From contig CAWFWX010000003.1 of NCBI GenBank assembly GCA_963819635.1, positions 1,116,001 through 1,180,000 of the forward strand: a stretch of 64,000 bases of DNA, read 5' to 3'. Made by a program: the position numbers and the translations under genes. A model generated the notes under the pieces. The model did no database searches, had not been told where the DNA came from, and worked only from the letters and a program-made list of their open reading frames with translations. This DNA is from JACVRW01 sp963819635. Its GTDB lineage: Bacteria > Actinomycetota > Thermoleophilia > Solirubrobacterales > Thermoleophilaceae. The number at the start of each line of letters is the position of its first letter. The first letter of the stretch is position 1. Shown here one piece after another: positions 47,699 to 57,600 of this stretch.

Positions 47699-49699
47699 TC
47701 AGGCGCTTGCTTCGGCTTCGTCCAGTTCCCGCCGCAGCGACTTGATCTCGTCGCGGAGCTTGGCGGCATACTCGAAGCGGAGATCGTCCGCCGCGGCGAG
47801 CATCTCCTCCTCCAGCTCGACGATCGTACGGCGCAGGTCCTCAGCGGACATGCCCTCGGTGTCGCGCCTGCGCCGGCCGCGCCCGGCCGGCACCTTCGAC
47901 TCCGTCATCAGGAAGTCGGAGATGTCCGAGATGCCCTTCTGGATCGTCTCCGGGGTGATCCCGTGCTCCTCGTTGTACGCCACCTGGATCGCGCGGCGGC
48001 GGTCCGTCTCCGAGATCGCGGTGCGCATCGCCGCGGTCTCCTTGTCGGCGTACATGATCACCTTGCCGCGGATGTTCCGGGCGGCGCGGCCGATCGTCTG
48101 GATCAGCGAGGTCTCACCGCGGAGGAAGCCCTCCTTGTCCGCGTCGAGGATCGCCACGAGCGACACCTCCGGCAGGTCGAGCCCCTCGCGCAGGAGGTTC
48201 ACGCCCACGAGCACGTCGTACTCGCCGAGTCGGAGCTCGCGGATGATCTGGATGCGCTCCAGCGTGTCGATCTCCGAGTGCAGGTAGCGGACCTTGAAGC
48301 CGTACTCGAGCAGGTAGTCGGTCAGGTCCTCGGCCATCTTCTTCGTCAGCGTCGTGACGAGCGTGCGCTCCTCGACCTCGACCCGCTGGCGGATCTCCTC
48401 CATCAGGTCGTCGATCTGGTTCTTCGTCTCGCGCACGTCCACCTCCGGGTCGACGACGCCGGTGGGCCGCACGATCTGCTCCACGATCCGCGACGCGTGG
48501 TTGCGCTCGAAGTCGGCGGGCGTGGCCGACACGAACACCATCTGCGGCGTGTGCTGGAGGAACTCGTCGAAGGTCTGGGGGCGGTTGTCGAGCGCGCTCG
48601 GGAGCCGGAAGCCGTACTCGACGAGCGTCGTCTTGCGCGAGCGGTCGCCCTCGTACATGCCGCCGATCTGCGGGACGGTCTGGTGCGACTCGTCGATGAA
48701 GCAGACGAAGTCGTCGGGGAAGAAGTCGAGCAGGCAGAAGGGCCGCTCGCCGGGTGCCCGGCCGTCGAGTATGCGCGAGTAGTTCTCGATCCCGTTGCAG
48801 AAACCGAGCTCGCGCAGCATCTCCATGTCGAACTGGGTGCGCTGCCTGAGCCGGTGCGACTCGAGCAGCTTGCCCTGCTGCTCGAGCTCGGCGCAGCGCG
48901 CCTCCATCTCGTCGCGGATCTCCACGACCGATCGCTCGATCGTCGGCCGGTCGGTCGCGTAGTGGGTCGCGGGCCAGATGCCGGCGTGCTCGAGCTCGGC
49001 GAACACCTCGCCCGTGAGCGGGTCGAAGTGCTGGAGCGCCTCGATCTCGTCGCCGAAGAAGACGGCCCGGTAGGCGGTCTCGGCGTAGGCCGGGAACACC
49101 TCGAGCGTCTCGCCGCGCACCCTGAAGGTGCCGCGGCCGAGCGCCTGGTCGTTGCGCGTGTACTGGTTGTCGACGAGCTTGCGGAGGATCTCGTCGCGGT
49201 CCGCCATCTCGCCCTTCTTGAGCAGAGTCACCTGGGCGTTGTACTTCGAGGGCGAGCCGAGGCCGTAGATGCACGACACCGAGGCCACGACGATCACGTC
49301 GCGGCGCGCGAACAGCGCGCTCGTGGCCGAGTGGCGCAGCCGGTCGATCTCCTCGTTGATCGACGAGTCCTTCTCGATGTACAGGTCCTGGGCCGGGACG
49401 TAGGCCTCCGGCTGGTAGTAGTCGTAGTACGAGACGAAGTACTCGACCGAGTTCTTCGGGAAGAACTCCCGGAACTCGTTGCAGAGCTGGGCGGCGAGCG
49501 TCTTGTTGTGGGCGATCACGAGCGCCGGCCGCTGGACCTGCTCGATGGTGAACGCCATCGTGGCCGTCTTACCCGAGCCCGTGACGCCGAGGAGCGTCTG
49601 GAAGCGGTCGCCTTCGTCGATGCCACGCGCCAGCTCCGCGAGCGCGGTGGGCTGGTCGGCGACTGGCCGATACGCCGGGTTGATCTCGAACTTCGGCAC
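47699..49699 (-). CDS. uvrB: UvrABC excinuclease subunit UvrB
   Basis: 666 aa helicase-fold repair protein that receives damaged DNA from UvrA. Walker A LLGVTGSGKTATMAF, the beta-hairpin region SYYDYYQPEAYVP, helicase motifs FIDESHQTVPQ, VFVSATPADFE, GVNLLREGLDLPEVSL and QTIGRAARN, and a C-terminal UVR motif (ELEEEMLAAADDLRFEYAAKL). GTG start 49699 (VPKFEINPAY) follows a TAACGT box by 9 nt. Confidence 0.97.
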   Translation of the reverse strand: MPKFEINPAYRPVADQPTALAELARGIDEGDRFQTLLGVTGSGKTATMAFTIEQVQRPALVIAHNKTLAAQLCNEFREFFPKNSVEYFVSYYDYYQPEAYVPAQDLYIEKDSSINEEIDRLRHSATSALFARRDVIVVASVSCIYGLGSPSKYNAQVTLLKKGEMADRDEILRKLVDNQYTRNDQALGRGTFRVRGETLEVFPAYAETAYRAVFFGDEIEALQHFDPLTGEVFAELEHAGIWPATHYATDRPTIERSVVEIRDEMEARCAELEQQGKLLESHRLRQRTQFDMEMLRELGFCNGIENYSRILDGRAPGERPFCLLDFFPDDFVCFIDESHQTVPQIGGMYEGDRSRKTTLVEYGFRLPSALDNRPQTFDEFLQHTPQMVFVSATPADFERNHASRIVEQIVRPTGVVDPEVDVRETKNQIDDLMEEIRQRVEVEERTLVTTLTKKMAEDLTDYLLEYGFKVRYLHSEIDTLERIQIIRELRLGEYDVLVGVNLLREGLDLPEVSLVAILDADKEGFLRGETSLIQTIGRAARNIRGKVIMYADKETAAMRTAISETDRRRAIQVAYNEEHGITPETIQKGISDISDFLMTESKVPAGRGRRRRDTEGMSAEDLRRTIVELEEEMLAAADDLRFEYAAKLRDEIKSLRRELDEAEASA

Positions 49700-49708
49700 G
49701 ACCTAAAG

Positions 49709-49714
49709 ACGTTA
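49709..49714 (-). promoter_or_regulatory. TAACGT box upstream of uvrB, probable leaderless promoter
   Basis: On the minus strand TAACGT is separated from the uvrB GTG by 9 nt (CTTTAGGTC). No ribosome-binding site is present. Confidence 0.35.
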
Positions 49715-49737
49715 GCGACGCTTGCGGAAGGTGAGCT

Positions 49738-49995
49738 CTAACCGGGATCCGAGGCGCCCGCCGACAGGCGCCGCTTATCGGCCGGCGAGAGTCGCTTGAT
49801 CCGGATCTCCTCGCGCATCGCCTCGGAGCGGGTCGCGAATGGGCGCGTGTAGACGAGCTCAACCGGCAGGCGCGTCCGCGTGTAGCGGCTCGCACGGCCC
49901 GCCTGGTGCTCGCGCAGGCGTCGCTCCGGATCGGTCGACCAGCCGCAGTAGATCGTGCCGTCGGCGCAGCGCAGGAGGTAGACGAACGCGGCCAA
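49738..49995 (-). CDS. GIY-YIG nuclease superfamily protein
   Basis: 85 aa, the small UPF0213/YhbQ-like type. FVYLLRCADGTIYCGWS covers the GIY-YIG strands, RRLREHQAG the helix with catalytic Arg, and EEIRIKRLSPADKRRL the end. The TTG start at 49995 is in the expected place (LAAFVYLL). The biological role of these short members is poorly known. Confidence 0.85.
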   Translation of the reverse strand: MAAFVYLLRCADGTIYCGWSTDPERRLREHQAGRASRYTRTRLPVELVYTRPFATRSEAMREEIRIKRLSPADKRRLSAGASDPG

Positions 49996-50102
49996 GTCAG
50001 AGAGGTAACCGCACCCCCCGGATGCCTGCTAGCCCCAGCGAAACCGGTGCGCCCCGATGGGACGGTTCCCCTATCGCAATTCAACGCATCGGAGAACCTG
50101 AA

Positions 50103-50816
50103 ATGAAGAAGTCAAGCATTGCACTCATCGTCACCGGCTCCCTCGCCAGCCTGTTTGCACTCGGCCTCCTGGCCATCGGCACACTCGCGTTCGTGGGCGA
50201 ATCGGAGAAGGACGCCGACGGCTACCTGTCGACCCACGCCCATCAGTTCGAGGGCGGAACGCGTGCACTCGCGACTGAGAACCTCGACGTAGACCTGGAC
50301 GCCGGCAACTTTGTGCTGGACACAGAGGATCTCGGCAAGGTGAGGCTCGAGGTCGAGTCCCGCAACGACAAGCCGGTGTTCGTGGGCATCGCTCGCACGA
50401 GCGACGTCGACAACTACCTGGCGGGCGTTTCGCACACGACGGTCACGGACGTCGACACGTCGCCCTTCGACGCTGACTACGACGACCATGCCGGCGATCG
50501 CCGCCCGGTCGCGCCCGCCGACTCCCACATCTGGGCCGCCTCCGAGCATGGCTCGGGCAAGCAGACCCTGAACTGGGAGATCGAGGACGGCGACTACTCG
50601 GTCGTGGTGATGAACGCTGACGGCTCCCGCGGAGTCGACGCCGACGTCAGCACCGGCGCGAACATCCCGTTCCTCGACGAGATCGGATGGAGCGCGCTGG
50701 GAAGCGGCGGATTCGTCCTGGTGATCGGAATTGCCCTCCTGGTGACGGGCATCCGGCGCCCGGGCAACCCGACCGGAACGTCGCCGATCGCGAACGCCGC
50801 CCCGGCAGCGGCGTAG
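50103..50816 (+). CDS. Two-helix membrane protein with extracytoplasmic beta domain
   Basis: 237 aa. Membrane helix 1 at residues 6-30 (ALIVTGSLASLFALGLLAIG) and helix 2 near 200-222 (GSGGFVLVIGIALLVTGI) enclose an exterior, Asp-rich beta region (NLDVDLDAGNFVLDTEDLG). ATG 50103 is preceded by GGAG, an actual Shine-Dalgarno candidate. Codon use is slightly less GC-biased than the neighbours. I recognise no named family. Confidence 0.7.
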   Translation: MKKSSIALIVTGSLASLFALGLLAIGTLAFVGESEKDADGYLSTHAHQFEGGTRALATENLDVDLDAGNFVLDTEDLGKVRLEVESRNDKPVFVGIARTSDVDNYLAGVSHTTVTDVDTSPFDADYDDHAGDRRPVAPADSHIWAASEHGSGKQTLNWEIEDGDYSVVVMNADGSRGVDADVSTGANIPFLDEIGWSALGSGGFVLVIGIALLVTGIRRPGNPTGTSPIANAAPAAA

Positions 50817-50830
50817 AACCCTGAAGCGAG

Positions 50831-50860
50831 GCGGCCGCCCCCGGTCGGCGGGGCGGCCGC
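50831..50860. terminator. Hairpin terminator between convergent genes
   Basis: Perfect 11-bp stem GCGGCCGCCCC / GGGGCGGCCGC with an 8-nt loop, 14 bp after the stop of the membrane protein gene and just beyond the convergent secreted-protein gene. There is no T-run; probably bidirectional. Confidence 0.6.
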
Positions 50861-50866
50861 TCGTTC

Positions 50867-51338
50867 CTACCGTAGCGGGCTTTGCCTGGAATGTCGCCTC
50901 GCCCAGGCAGCTGTAGATCGAGAAGGTGCCGATCGGGTACTTCGGGATCAGGAACTCGTACTGCCAGCGAAGGTGGCCCTTGATGGTGCCGTTGCGGAGC
51001 TTCTTCGACGTGAAGCGGAAGTTCGCCGTCACCTCGTTGTAGTAGAAGGCCGGCTTGATCTTCGACTGAAACTCCACGGTGCGGTTGATCTGGAACCGGT
51101 AGACCAGCGGCTCCGCGCCTACGAACGACTGGCCGCCCCCCTGGATCGGGATGCAGGTCACGGGGGCGCCGGTCACGAAGTCGACGGCCTGCTTGCCGCC
51201 GACGAGCTTGAACGTGACCTTGTGGCCGCTGCTGGTCTTCCCCGCGTACTTGACCGGCTTGGCGGCGGCCGCGGTGGCGGGGAGCGCGACGACCGCACAG
51301 GCCACGACTGCGATGAGCGTTGCGGTGAGCTTCTTCAT
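50867..51338 (-). CDS. Small secreted protein of unknown function (3' end probably frameshifted)
   Basis: About 156 aa. Signal peptide MKKLTATLIAVVACAVVALP cleaved near AAA-KP, followed by a beta-rich domain (YAGKTSSGHKVTFKLVGGKQ, AVDFVTGAPVTCIPIQGG, FKSIKPAFYYNEVTANF-like strand region) with two cysteines (TCIPI, YSCLG). As read, the frame runs on through the terminator and the whole neighbouring gene on the opposite strand, which is implausible. One base less near 50885-50900 ends it at TAG 50867-50869. ATG 51338; 51350 is an alternative. Confidence 0.6.
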
Positions 51339-51420
51339 GGCGCGCAGCATTCCATCGTTGCACGCGCAAATACATTGGGGATTCCCCTAATCCGAGCCCT
51401 GAACTTTGGCGCCCGCCCCT

Positions 51421-51426
51421 TAGCCT
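51421..51426 (+). promoter_or_regulatory. TAGCCT box, probable leaderless promoter
   Basis: TAGCCT ends 10 nt before the ATG of the ABC-F gene at 51437; there is no ribosome-binding site in the gap. Confidence 0.35.
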
Positions 51427-51436
51427 TGACCCTGAT

Positions 51437-53350
51437 ATGGCCGTGGTGATCGCAAGCGCTCTCGACAAGGACATGGCGGGCTCCCCGCTGTTCCGTGACG
51501 TCTCGTTCAAGCTCGAGCGCGGCGACCGCATGACGCTCGCGGGCCGCAACGGCGCCGGGAAGACCACGCTCCTGCGAATGGTCTCCGGCGAGACCGGCAT
51601 CGACGGCGGCGAGCTCGCCTTCGAGAAGGGCACGCGCACCGCGCTGCACGACCAGCGCCCGCCGCGCGAGCGAGATCTCAGCCTGCGCGACTACGTCCTC
51701 TCCGGCTGCCGCCACCTGGTCGCGCTCGAGGAGGACCTCCGCCGCGTCGAGCTCGAGATGGCCGAGCGGCCCGACGAAGGCACGCTCCTCGACCGCTACT
51801 CGCGCGCCCAGGCGCGCCTGGAGCACGCGGGTGGCTGGGACTGGCGCACGCGGGCAATCGGGCCGCTGCACGGCCTCGGCTTCACCGACGAGCAGCTCGA
51901 TCGGAGGCTGTCGACCTTCTCCGGCGGCGAGCTGACGCGCGCCTCGCTCGCCCGGGCGCTCGCCGGCGACCCCGACCTGCTGCTCCTCGACGAGCCCACG
52001 AACCACCTCGACATCGCCTCGCTCGAGTGGCTCGAGGGCTACCTGACGGGGCTGGACGCCGCCGTGATTCTCGTGGCGCACGACCGCTGGTTCCTCGAGG
52101 CGGTCGGCACCTCGGTGCTCGAGCTCGAGGCCGGGCGGTCGCGCTTCTTCCCCGGGAGCTGGCACGCCTGGCGGCGCGAGGCGGCGGCGCGCGACATCCA
52201 GCTCGGCAAGCAGATCGAGAAGCAGCAGGCGGAGATCGAGCGCATGGAGCGGTTCATCGAGCGCTTCAGGTACAAGGCGACGAAGGCGCGCCAGGCGCAG
52301 TCGCGCGTGAAGCGGCTCGAGAAGATGGAGCGGATCGAGCGCGATCCGGCCGACAACCGCTCGCTCGGCTTCAAGTTCGGGGGCGCCGAGCGCACCGGCC
52401 GCGTGGTGGTCGACATGAGCGGCGCGCGCGTAGAGGTGCCGGGACGAACGCTGATCGAGGACGGCGAGCTCTGGCTGGAGCGCGGCGAGCACGTGTCGCT
52501 CGTAGGACCGAACGGCGCCGGGAAGACCACCCTCATCGAGGCCCTCGCCGGCCGGCGCGAGCTCGACGGCGGGAAGCTCCGCACCGGCCACAACGTGCAG
52601 CTCGGCTACCTCTCGCAGCACGCGGAGGAGCTCGGGTCGGCCGGGACGGTGCTCGAGGCCGCGCAGCGAGCCACGGGATTGACGCCGAACAAGGCACGCG
52701 CGCTGCTCGGGCGCTTCCTGTTCAGCGGCGCCGAGGCGGAGAAGCCGCTCGACGGCCTGTCCGGCGGCGAGCGCCGCCGCCTGTCGCTGGCGATCCTCGT
52801 CGCCTCCGGCGCGAACGTGCTGATTCTCGACGAGCCCACGAACCACCTGGACATCGACGCACGCGAGGCGCTCGAGGACGCGCTGGGCGCGTTCGACGGC
52901 ACGGTCCTGCTCGTGTCGCACGACCGGGCGCTGCTCGACGCGGTGGGAACGCGGACCTTCGCGATCGAGGACGGCACGCTGCGGAGCTACCAGGGCGGCT
53001 GGGCGGAGTACTCGCGCGTGCGCGAGGAGCGCCGCGAGGCCGAGGCGAGCGCGAAGCGCGCCGGTGTCAGGGACGCGCGCGACAGGGCGGCGAAGCCCGG
53101 ATCCCGCCCGGCGAAGCGAAATGGGAGCACCAGGGCCGCCGGTCCGTCGAAGAACGCCCTGAAACGGGCGGCGGAGCTGGAGCGCGAGGTCGAGAAGGCC
53201 GAGGCCGCGCTGCGCGCCGTCGAGGACGAGCTGGCCGACCCCTCCGCCTGGGCGAGCCCGACGAGCTCGGACCGCGCGACGAAGCGCCACGCCGCCGCGA
53301 AGCGCGCCGTCGAGGAGGCCTACGCGCGCTGGGAGGCCGCCTCGACGTAG
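51437..53350 (+). CDS. ABC-F family ATPase (ribosome-associated)
   Basis: 637 aa with two ABC ATPase domains and no membrane segment. Walker A motifs LAGRNGAGKTTLLRM and LVGPNGAGKTTLIEA; signatures FSGGELTRASLA and LSGGERRRLSLA; both Walker B read LDEPTNHLDI. The inter-domain P-site tether region is the charged helix KQQAEIERMERFIERFRYKA. The C-terminus is a basic, coiled-coil extension. ABC-F proteins act on the ribosome E site (EttA-like) or protect it from antibiotics; which applies is unclear. Confidence 0.92.
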   Translation: MAVVIASALDKDMAGSPLFRDVSFKLERGDRMTLAGRNGAGKTTLLRMVSGETGIDGGELAFEKGTRTALHDQRPPRERDLSLRDYVLSGCRHLVALEEDLRRVELEMAERPDEGTLLDRYSRAQARLEHAGGWDWRTRAIGPLHGLGFTDEQLDRRLSTFSGGELTRASLARALAGDPDLLLLDEPTNHLDIASLEWLEGYLTGLDAAVILVAHDRWFLEAVGTSVLELEAGRSRFFPGSWHAWRREAAARDIQLGKQIEKQQAEIERMERFIERFRYKATKARQAQSRVKRLEKMERIERDPADNRSLGFKFGGAERTGRVVVDMSGARVEVPGRTLIEDGELWLERGEHVSLVGPNGAGKTTLIEALAGRRELDGGKLRTGHNVQLGYLSQHAEELGSAGTVLEAAQRATGLTPNKARALLGRFLFSGAEAEKPLDGLSGGERRRLSLAILVASGANVLILDEPTNHLDIDAREALEDALGAFDGTVLLVSHDRALLDAVGTRTFAIEDGTLRSYQGGWAEYSRVREERREAEASAKRAGVRDARDRAAKPGSRPAKRNGSTRAAGPSKNALKRAAELEREVEKAEAALRAVEDELADPSAWASPTSSDRATKRHAAAKRAVEEAYARWEAAST

Positions 53351-53358
53351 GCGCAGGC

Positions 53359-53386
53359 GGACGGCGGGCCCTCTGGCCCGCCGTCC
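53359..53386. terminator. Hairpin terminator between convergent genes
   Basis: Perfect 12-bp stem GGACGGCGGGCC / GGCCCGCCGTCC with CTCT loop, 8 bp after the ABC-F stop and 15 bp before the convergent gene's stop. No T-run, so probably bidirectional. Confidence 0.65.
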
Positions 53387-53401
53387 TGGTGGAGGGCGCT
53401 C

Positions 53402-54268
53402 TCAGCGCCTGCGAGTGCTCGAGTAGACGTCCTGCGCCGGTCCGGCGAACCGGCCGAAGTACAGGGTCCGTCTGTCGGGGGACAGCGACGCACGCGTTTC
53501 GGGCGCGTCCGGCGTGTTCACGTTCGGTCCCAGGTTGACCGGGGTCGACCAGGGCTCGAAGACGTTGCGGCGGGTCGACGCCCAGATGTCGGGCGGGCCG
53601 CCCTGGCGGGTCGAGTCGAAGACGATCTCGCTCCCGTCCACGCTGACGAACGGCCGCGCGTCCTCGGCCGTCGGCAGGTTCAGCTCCGTCACCGGCTGCG
53701 GCGACCCGATCCAGAGCCCCGCAACGAGGCTCCTGTAGATCTCCTGGTTGCCGCTCCGGTTGCTCGAGAAGTACAGCTCGTGACGCCGGCGCACCGGGCC
53801 GAAGTCATCGGCGGCGCTGTTGATGTCGCAGCCGAGATTGTGCGGCTCGGCCCAGCCACCCTGGCCGTCGGAGCGCGTCACGTACATGTCCGCGCTTCCG
53901 CAGTTCGGCTGCCTGGTCGACACGAACATGAACTCACCGTGCCGGCCGGGCGAGGGGCAGAAGTCGTTCGCCGGCGAGTTCACCGGCGGACCGACGTTCA
54001 CCGGCGTGCCCCACGGGGCGTGCTGGTGCTTCCGCTCCGACACCCAGATGTCGATCCCGCCCTGGGCGCCGGGACCTGGCCGGGTCGACGCGATGTACAA
54101 CCGCCGCCCGTCGTCGGACGAGAACGGGCACCCGTCCTGAGCGGCGGGCAGGTTCACCTCGGCAAGCGGGGCGGCGAGCGACCAGGAGCCGGCGCTCCCT
54201 CGGTGCGCCTCGGCCGTCGTAGCGAGCCCGAGCACCAGAGCGGCTGAGACGATCAGGACGCCCCTCAT
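53402..54268 (-). CDS. Secreted beta-propeller (TolB/WD40-like PD40 repeats) protein
   Basis: 288 aa. Signal peptide MRGVLIVSAALVLGLATTAE, then repeated blades of the PD40 type: SSDDGRRLYIASTRPG, GEFMFVSTRQPN, RRHELYFSSNRSGNQEIYRS, DGSEIVFDSTRQGGPPDIWA, DRRTLYFGRFAGPAQDVYSS. Such propellers bind proteins or ligands outside the cell. ATG overlaps the small membrane-protein stop (ATGA). The pair lies divergent from the BTAD-propeller-SBP fusion gene, so the two may work in one sensory circuit. Confidence 0.8.
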   Translation of the reverse strand: MRGVLIVSAALVLGLATTAEAHRGSAGSWSLAAPLAEVNLPAAQDGCPFSSDDGRRLYIASTRPGPGAQGGIDIWVSERKHQHAPWGTPVNVGPPVNSPANDFCPSPGRHGEFMFVSTRQPNCGSADMYVTRSDGQGGWAEPHNLGCDINSAADDFGPVRRRHELYFSSNRSGNQEIYRSLVAGLWIGSPQPVTELNLPTAEDARPFVSVDGSEIVFDSTRQGGPPDIWASTRRNVFEPWSTPVNLGPNVNTPDAPETRASLSPDRRTLYFGRFAGPAQDVYSSTRRR

Positions 54269-54516
54269 GGCCGCATCCCCGGTCCGTTGAGTCCCGGGTG
54301 GCTCCGCTCGGCGGGCGTCGGGACGTTCTGCGCGGACGGCACGACACGGACGGGCTCCGCGTAGTCGTCGCTGCCGCCGCCGCTCGCCGCCAGGGCGATC
54401 GCGACCGTCACTGCGAGGACCGCGATCAGGGCGACGAGAGCGAGCGACGCCGCACTCATCCGGATCTGCACGGGCGTCGCCGCCGCGTGCTGCAGGGTGC
54501 TTCTTGTTGAGGCCAC
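54265..54516 (-). CDS. Small single-pass membrane protein
   Basis: 83 aa from GTG 54516, which is preceded by AAGGAG at 5-nt spacing, one of the best ribosome-binding sites here. One membrane helix (SLALVALIAVLAVTVAIALA) then an exterior tail of about 40 residues (DDYAEPVRVVPSAQNVPTP). A longer frame upstream is rejected because of that ribosome-binding site. Coupled to the propeller gene and divergent from the large regulator. Confidence 0.7.
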   Translation of the reverse strand: MASTRSTLQHAAATPVQIRMSAASLALVALIAVLAVTVAIALAASGGGSDDYAEPVRVVPSAQNVPTPAERSHPGLNGPGMRP

Positions 54517-54559
54517 TGCCACTCCTTGGATCGGGGACCGGCAGACCGTCCTCCGGGCC

Positions 54560-54598
54560 GGTTGCAAGGCGGTTGCGAGCGGGCAAAACCGGGTTGCG
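54560..54598. promoter_or_regulatory. GGTTGC direct repeats in the divergent promoter region (SARP-like sites)
   Basis: GGTTGCA at 54560, GGTTGCG at 54571 and GGTTGCG at 54592 lie on the same strand, the first two exactly 11 bp apart and the third 21 bp on. BTAD/SARP regulators typically bind heptamer direct repeats spaced 11 bp (one helical turn). They sit 33-70 bp upstream of the regulator gene and within 82 bp of the opposite gene's start. Confidence 0.5.
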
Positions 54599-54630
54599 AA
54601 GCCGGACGGGTGGGGCGAGACTGGCCTCAG

Positions 54631-57600
54631 GTGGACTTCCGCATCCTCGGCCCGCTCGAGGTCAGCGATCAGGGACAGGCAGTGCCGCTCGCGGGCTCAA
54701 AGCAGCGGGCGGTCCTGGCGATCCTGCTCCTTCACGCCAACGAGCTCGTCCCGAGCGACCGGCTGATCGACCAGCTCTGGGACGAGCATCCGCCGCCCAC
54801 GGCCGCGAAGAGCCTCCAGGTGCACGTCTCGCGGCTGCGCCAGGCGCTCGAGGCGGGCCGCGGCGCGAGCTCCGACGGTCTGATCGTCACGCAGCAGGGC
54901 GGATACGTGATCCACGTCGACCCGGACGAGGTGGACGCCGCGCGCTTCGAGCGCCTGCTCGCCGAGGGCAGCGCGGCGCTTGCGGACGGAGTGCCGGACC
55001 GCGCGGCCGAGCTGCTCAGGGAGGGGCTCGCGCTGTGGCGCGGCCCCGCGCTGGCCGACTTCGCCTACGACTCGTTCGCGCAGGCGGAGATCGCCCGCCT
55101 GGAGGAGCTTCGGCTGGCCGCCACCGAGGAGCTCATGGAGGCGGAGCTCGCCCTGGGCCACCACGCCCAGCGGATAGGGCAGCTCGAGTCGCTCGTCGAG
55201 GCCCACCCGCTGCGCGAGCGGCCGCGCGCCCAGCTGATGCTCGCGCTGTACCGCTCCGGCCGGCAGGCGGAGGCGCTCGCGGCGTACCGCGATGCGCGCA
55301 CGACGCTCGTCGAGCAGCTCGGCATCGAGCCGGGCGAGGAGCTGCGCGAGCTCGAGCGCGCGATCCTCGCGCAGGACCCCGCGCTGAACGGACGCGGCGG
55401 AGGAGCGCGTGCCGGTGCGGCCGCAACAGAGCCCGGCGCCACGAGCGGCTTCGCGGAGCCGCCGGCCGTCGCCGATCGCCGGCGCGCGCGCCCCCTCGTA
55501 CTCGCCGGCGGCCTCCTCGCAGCGCTCGCAGTCGCTGCGCTCGTCGTCGTGCTCGTCTCCGGCGACGGGGACGAAGCCCGCACGGCCGCGCTCACCGACG
55601 ACAGCCACGCGGTCGCCGTGATCGACCCGGCGACGAACAGGGTCACGACCGCGGTCTCCGTGGGCAGCAACCCCGGCCCGCTCGCGTTCGAGCCGGAGAC
55701 GCGCTCGGTATGGGTCGGGAACCTCGACGACAACTCGGTCACGCGGATAGACACGCGGCCCGTGCGCGCCGGACGTACCATCGCGATCGGGGAGCGCCCG
55801 GACGGCCTCGCGGCAGGTGACGGGGTCGTCTGGGTGGGCGGGGCCACCCGCACGCGCCCGTTCGTGAGCGCGCACAGGATCGACGCGCGCTTCGATCGGG
55901 CCGGGCGCGCCGCTCCGGGTCGCGAGCCTGTCGGACGGGAACGCCGCCGTCGCGCTCGACCGGTCCTCGCTGTGGGTCGCGCCGTCCAACGGGCTGCTGA
56001 CCCGGCTCGACCCGGCGACGGGCGTGGTCCAGCGCCCCCGGATCGATATCGGGCACGCGCCGCGAGTCGTGGCGTCGAACGGGGAGACGACGTGGGTCGC
56101 GGACGGGTCCGCGGAAGTCGTGAGCCGCATCGACCCCACGGCGGGCACCTCCAAGGCGATCCCGGTCGCGGGCGGCCCTGTCGACATCGCGCTGGGAGCC
56201 GGCGCGGCCTGGGTGACGCTCTCGCTCGACGACGCCGTGGCGCGCATCGACGCCCGCACCGGCACCGTGCGGCGCACGATCCCGGTCGGGCGCCGGCCCG
56301 AGGGCGTGGCCTACGGGGCCGGCGGAGTATGGGTCGCGAATACGGGTGACGGCACCGTCTCGCGGCTGGATCCGGCGAGCGGTCGGGTCACCGCGACGAT
56401 CCCGGTGGGCGCGAGCCCTCAGGACGTGGCGGTCGCCGACGGCAACGTCTGGGTGAGCGTGCGCCCGCGCGAGTCGCTCCCTCCGGCCGAGACCGGAGGC
56501 ACCGTCCATGTCGAGATGCCCGACAGCGTGGACTTCCTCGACCCGGGCCTCGCCTACCTCCCGGGCTCCTTGCAGGTCCTCCACTCCACCTGCGTGAAGC
56601 TCATGAACTACCCGGACGGACGCGGCGCGTCGGGTGGGCGGCTGGTACCCGAGCTGGCGGAATCGGTACCGAAGCCGTCCGCCGGAGGGCGCAGCTACAC
56701 GTTCACGGTCCGGCGCGGCTTCAGGTTCTCACCACCGTCCGGCGAGCCCGTCACTGCCCAGTCCATGAGGTACACGATCGAGCGCAGCCTGGATCCGAGG
56801 ATGCGCTCGCCGGCCGCAAGCCTGGTGCCCGACATCAAGAGCGTACGCGCCTCGGGCAGGACGCTGACGGTGAAGCTCACCCGTCCCTCGTCGACCTTCC
56901 TGCACCGGATCTCGCTCCCGTTCTTCTGCGCGGTCCCGCTCGGCACCCCGATCGAGCCCGAGGGCCTTCCCCGGGTGCCGTCGGCTGGCCCGTATTACGT
57001 GAGCTCCCACGTTCCGGGTGAGGAGATCGTGCTCCGCCGGAACCCGAACTACGACGGCCCTCGGCCGCAGCATCCGGACGCGGTCAGGATCGTGGTCGGC
57101 GCCGGGCTCGCGGGCAGCCTCCGGCGCGTGCAGGCGGGGGAGGTCGACTACGTCCCCTTCGTCACCACGAACGCGGCTGTGGCGCGCAGACTCGAGCGCC
57201 GCTACGGGGCCGGGAGCCCGGCCGCGGAGGCCGGCAGGCAGCGCTACTTCGTCCGCCCCACTCTCCAGCTCGACTTCCTCGCGTTCAACACGAGCCGTGC
57301 CCCGTTCTCGTCCGCTCGTCTGCGCCGCGCGGTCAACTACGCGCTCGACCGGCGCGCGCTCGCTCGCCGCGGCCTCTTCACCGACCTGCCGACGGCTCCC
57401 ACCGACGAGTATCTGCCGCCGGAGATGCCGGGGCATCGCGACGCCCGCATCTATCCGCTCGAGCCGGACCTCGCGAAGGCTCGCGAGCTTGCCGGCCCGG
57501 AGCGGCGCAGTGTCGTGCTGTACGCGCTCGGGGAGGCAGGGCACCTGCGATTCGCCGAGATCGTCAAGGCCAACCTGCGCCGGATCGGCATCGACGTGAC

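Noticed and set aside
50112..51350. Long antisense frame covering the whole 50103-50816 membrane protein gene
   Set aside because: Beyond about 50890 it reads through a terminator hairpin and antisense to a well-formed gene; a one-base indel ending at TAG 50867 explains it better.
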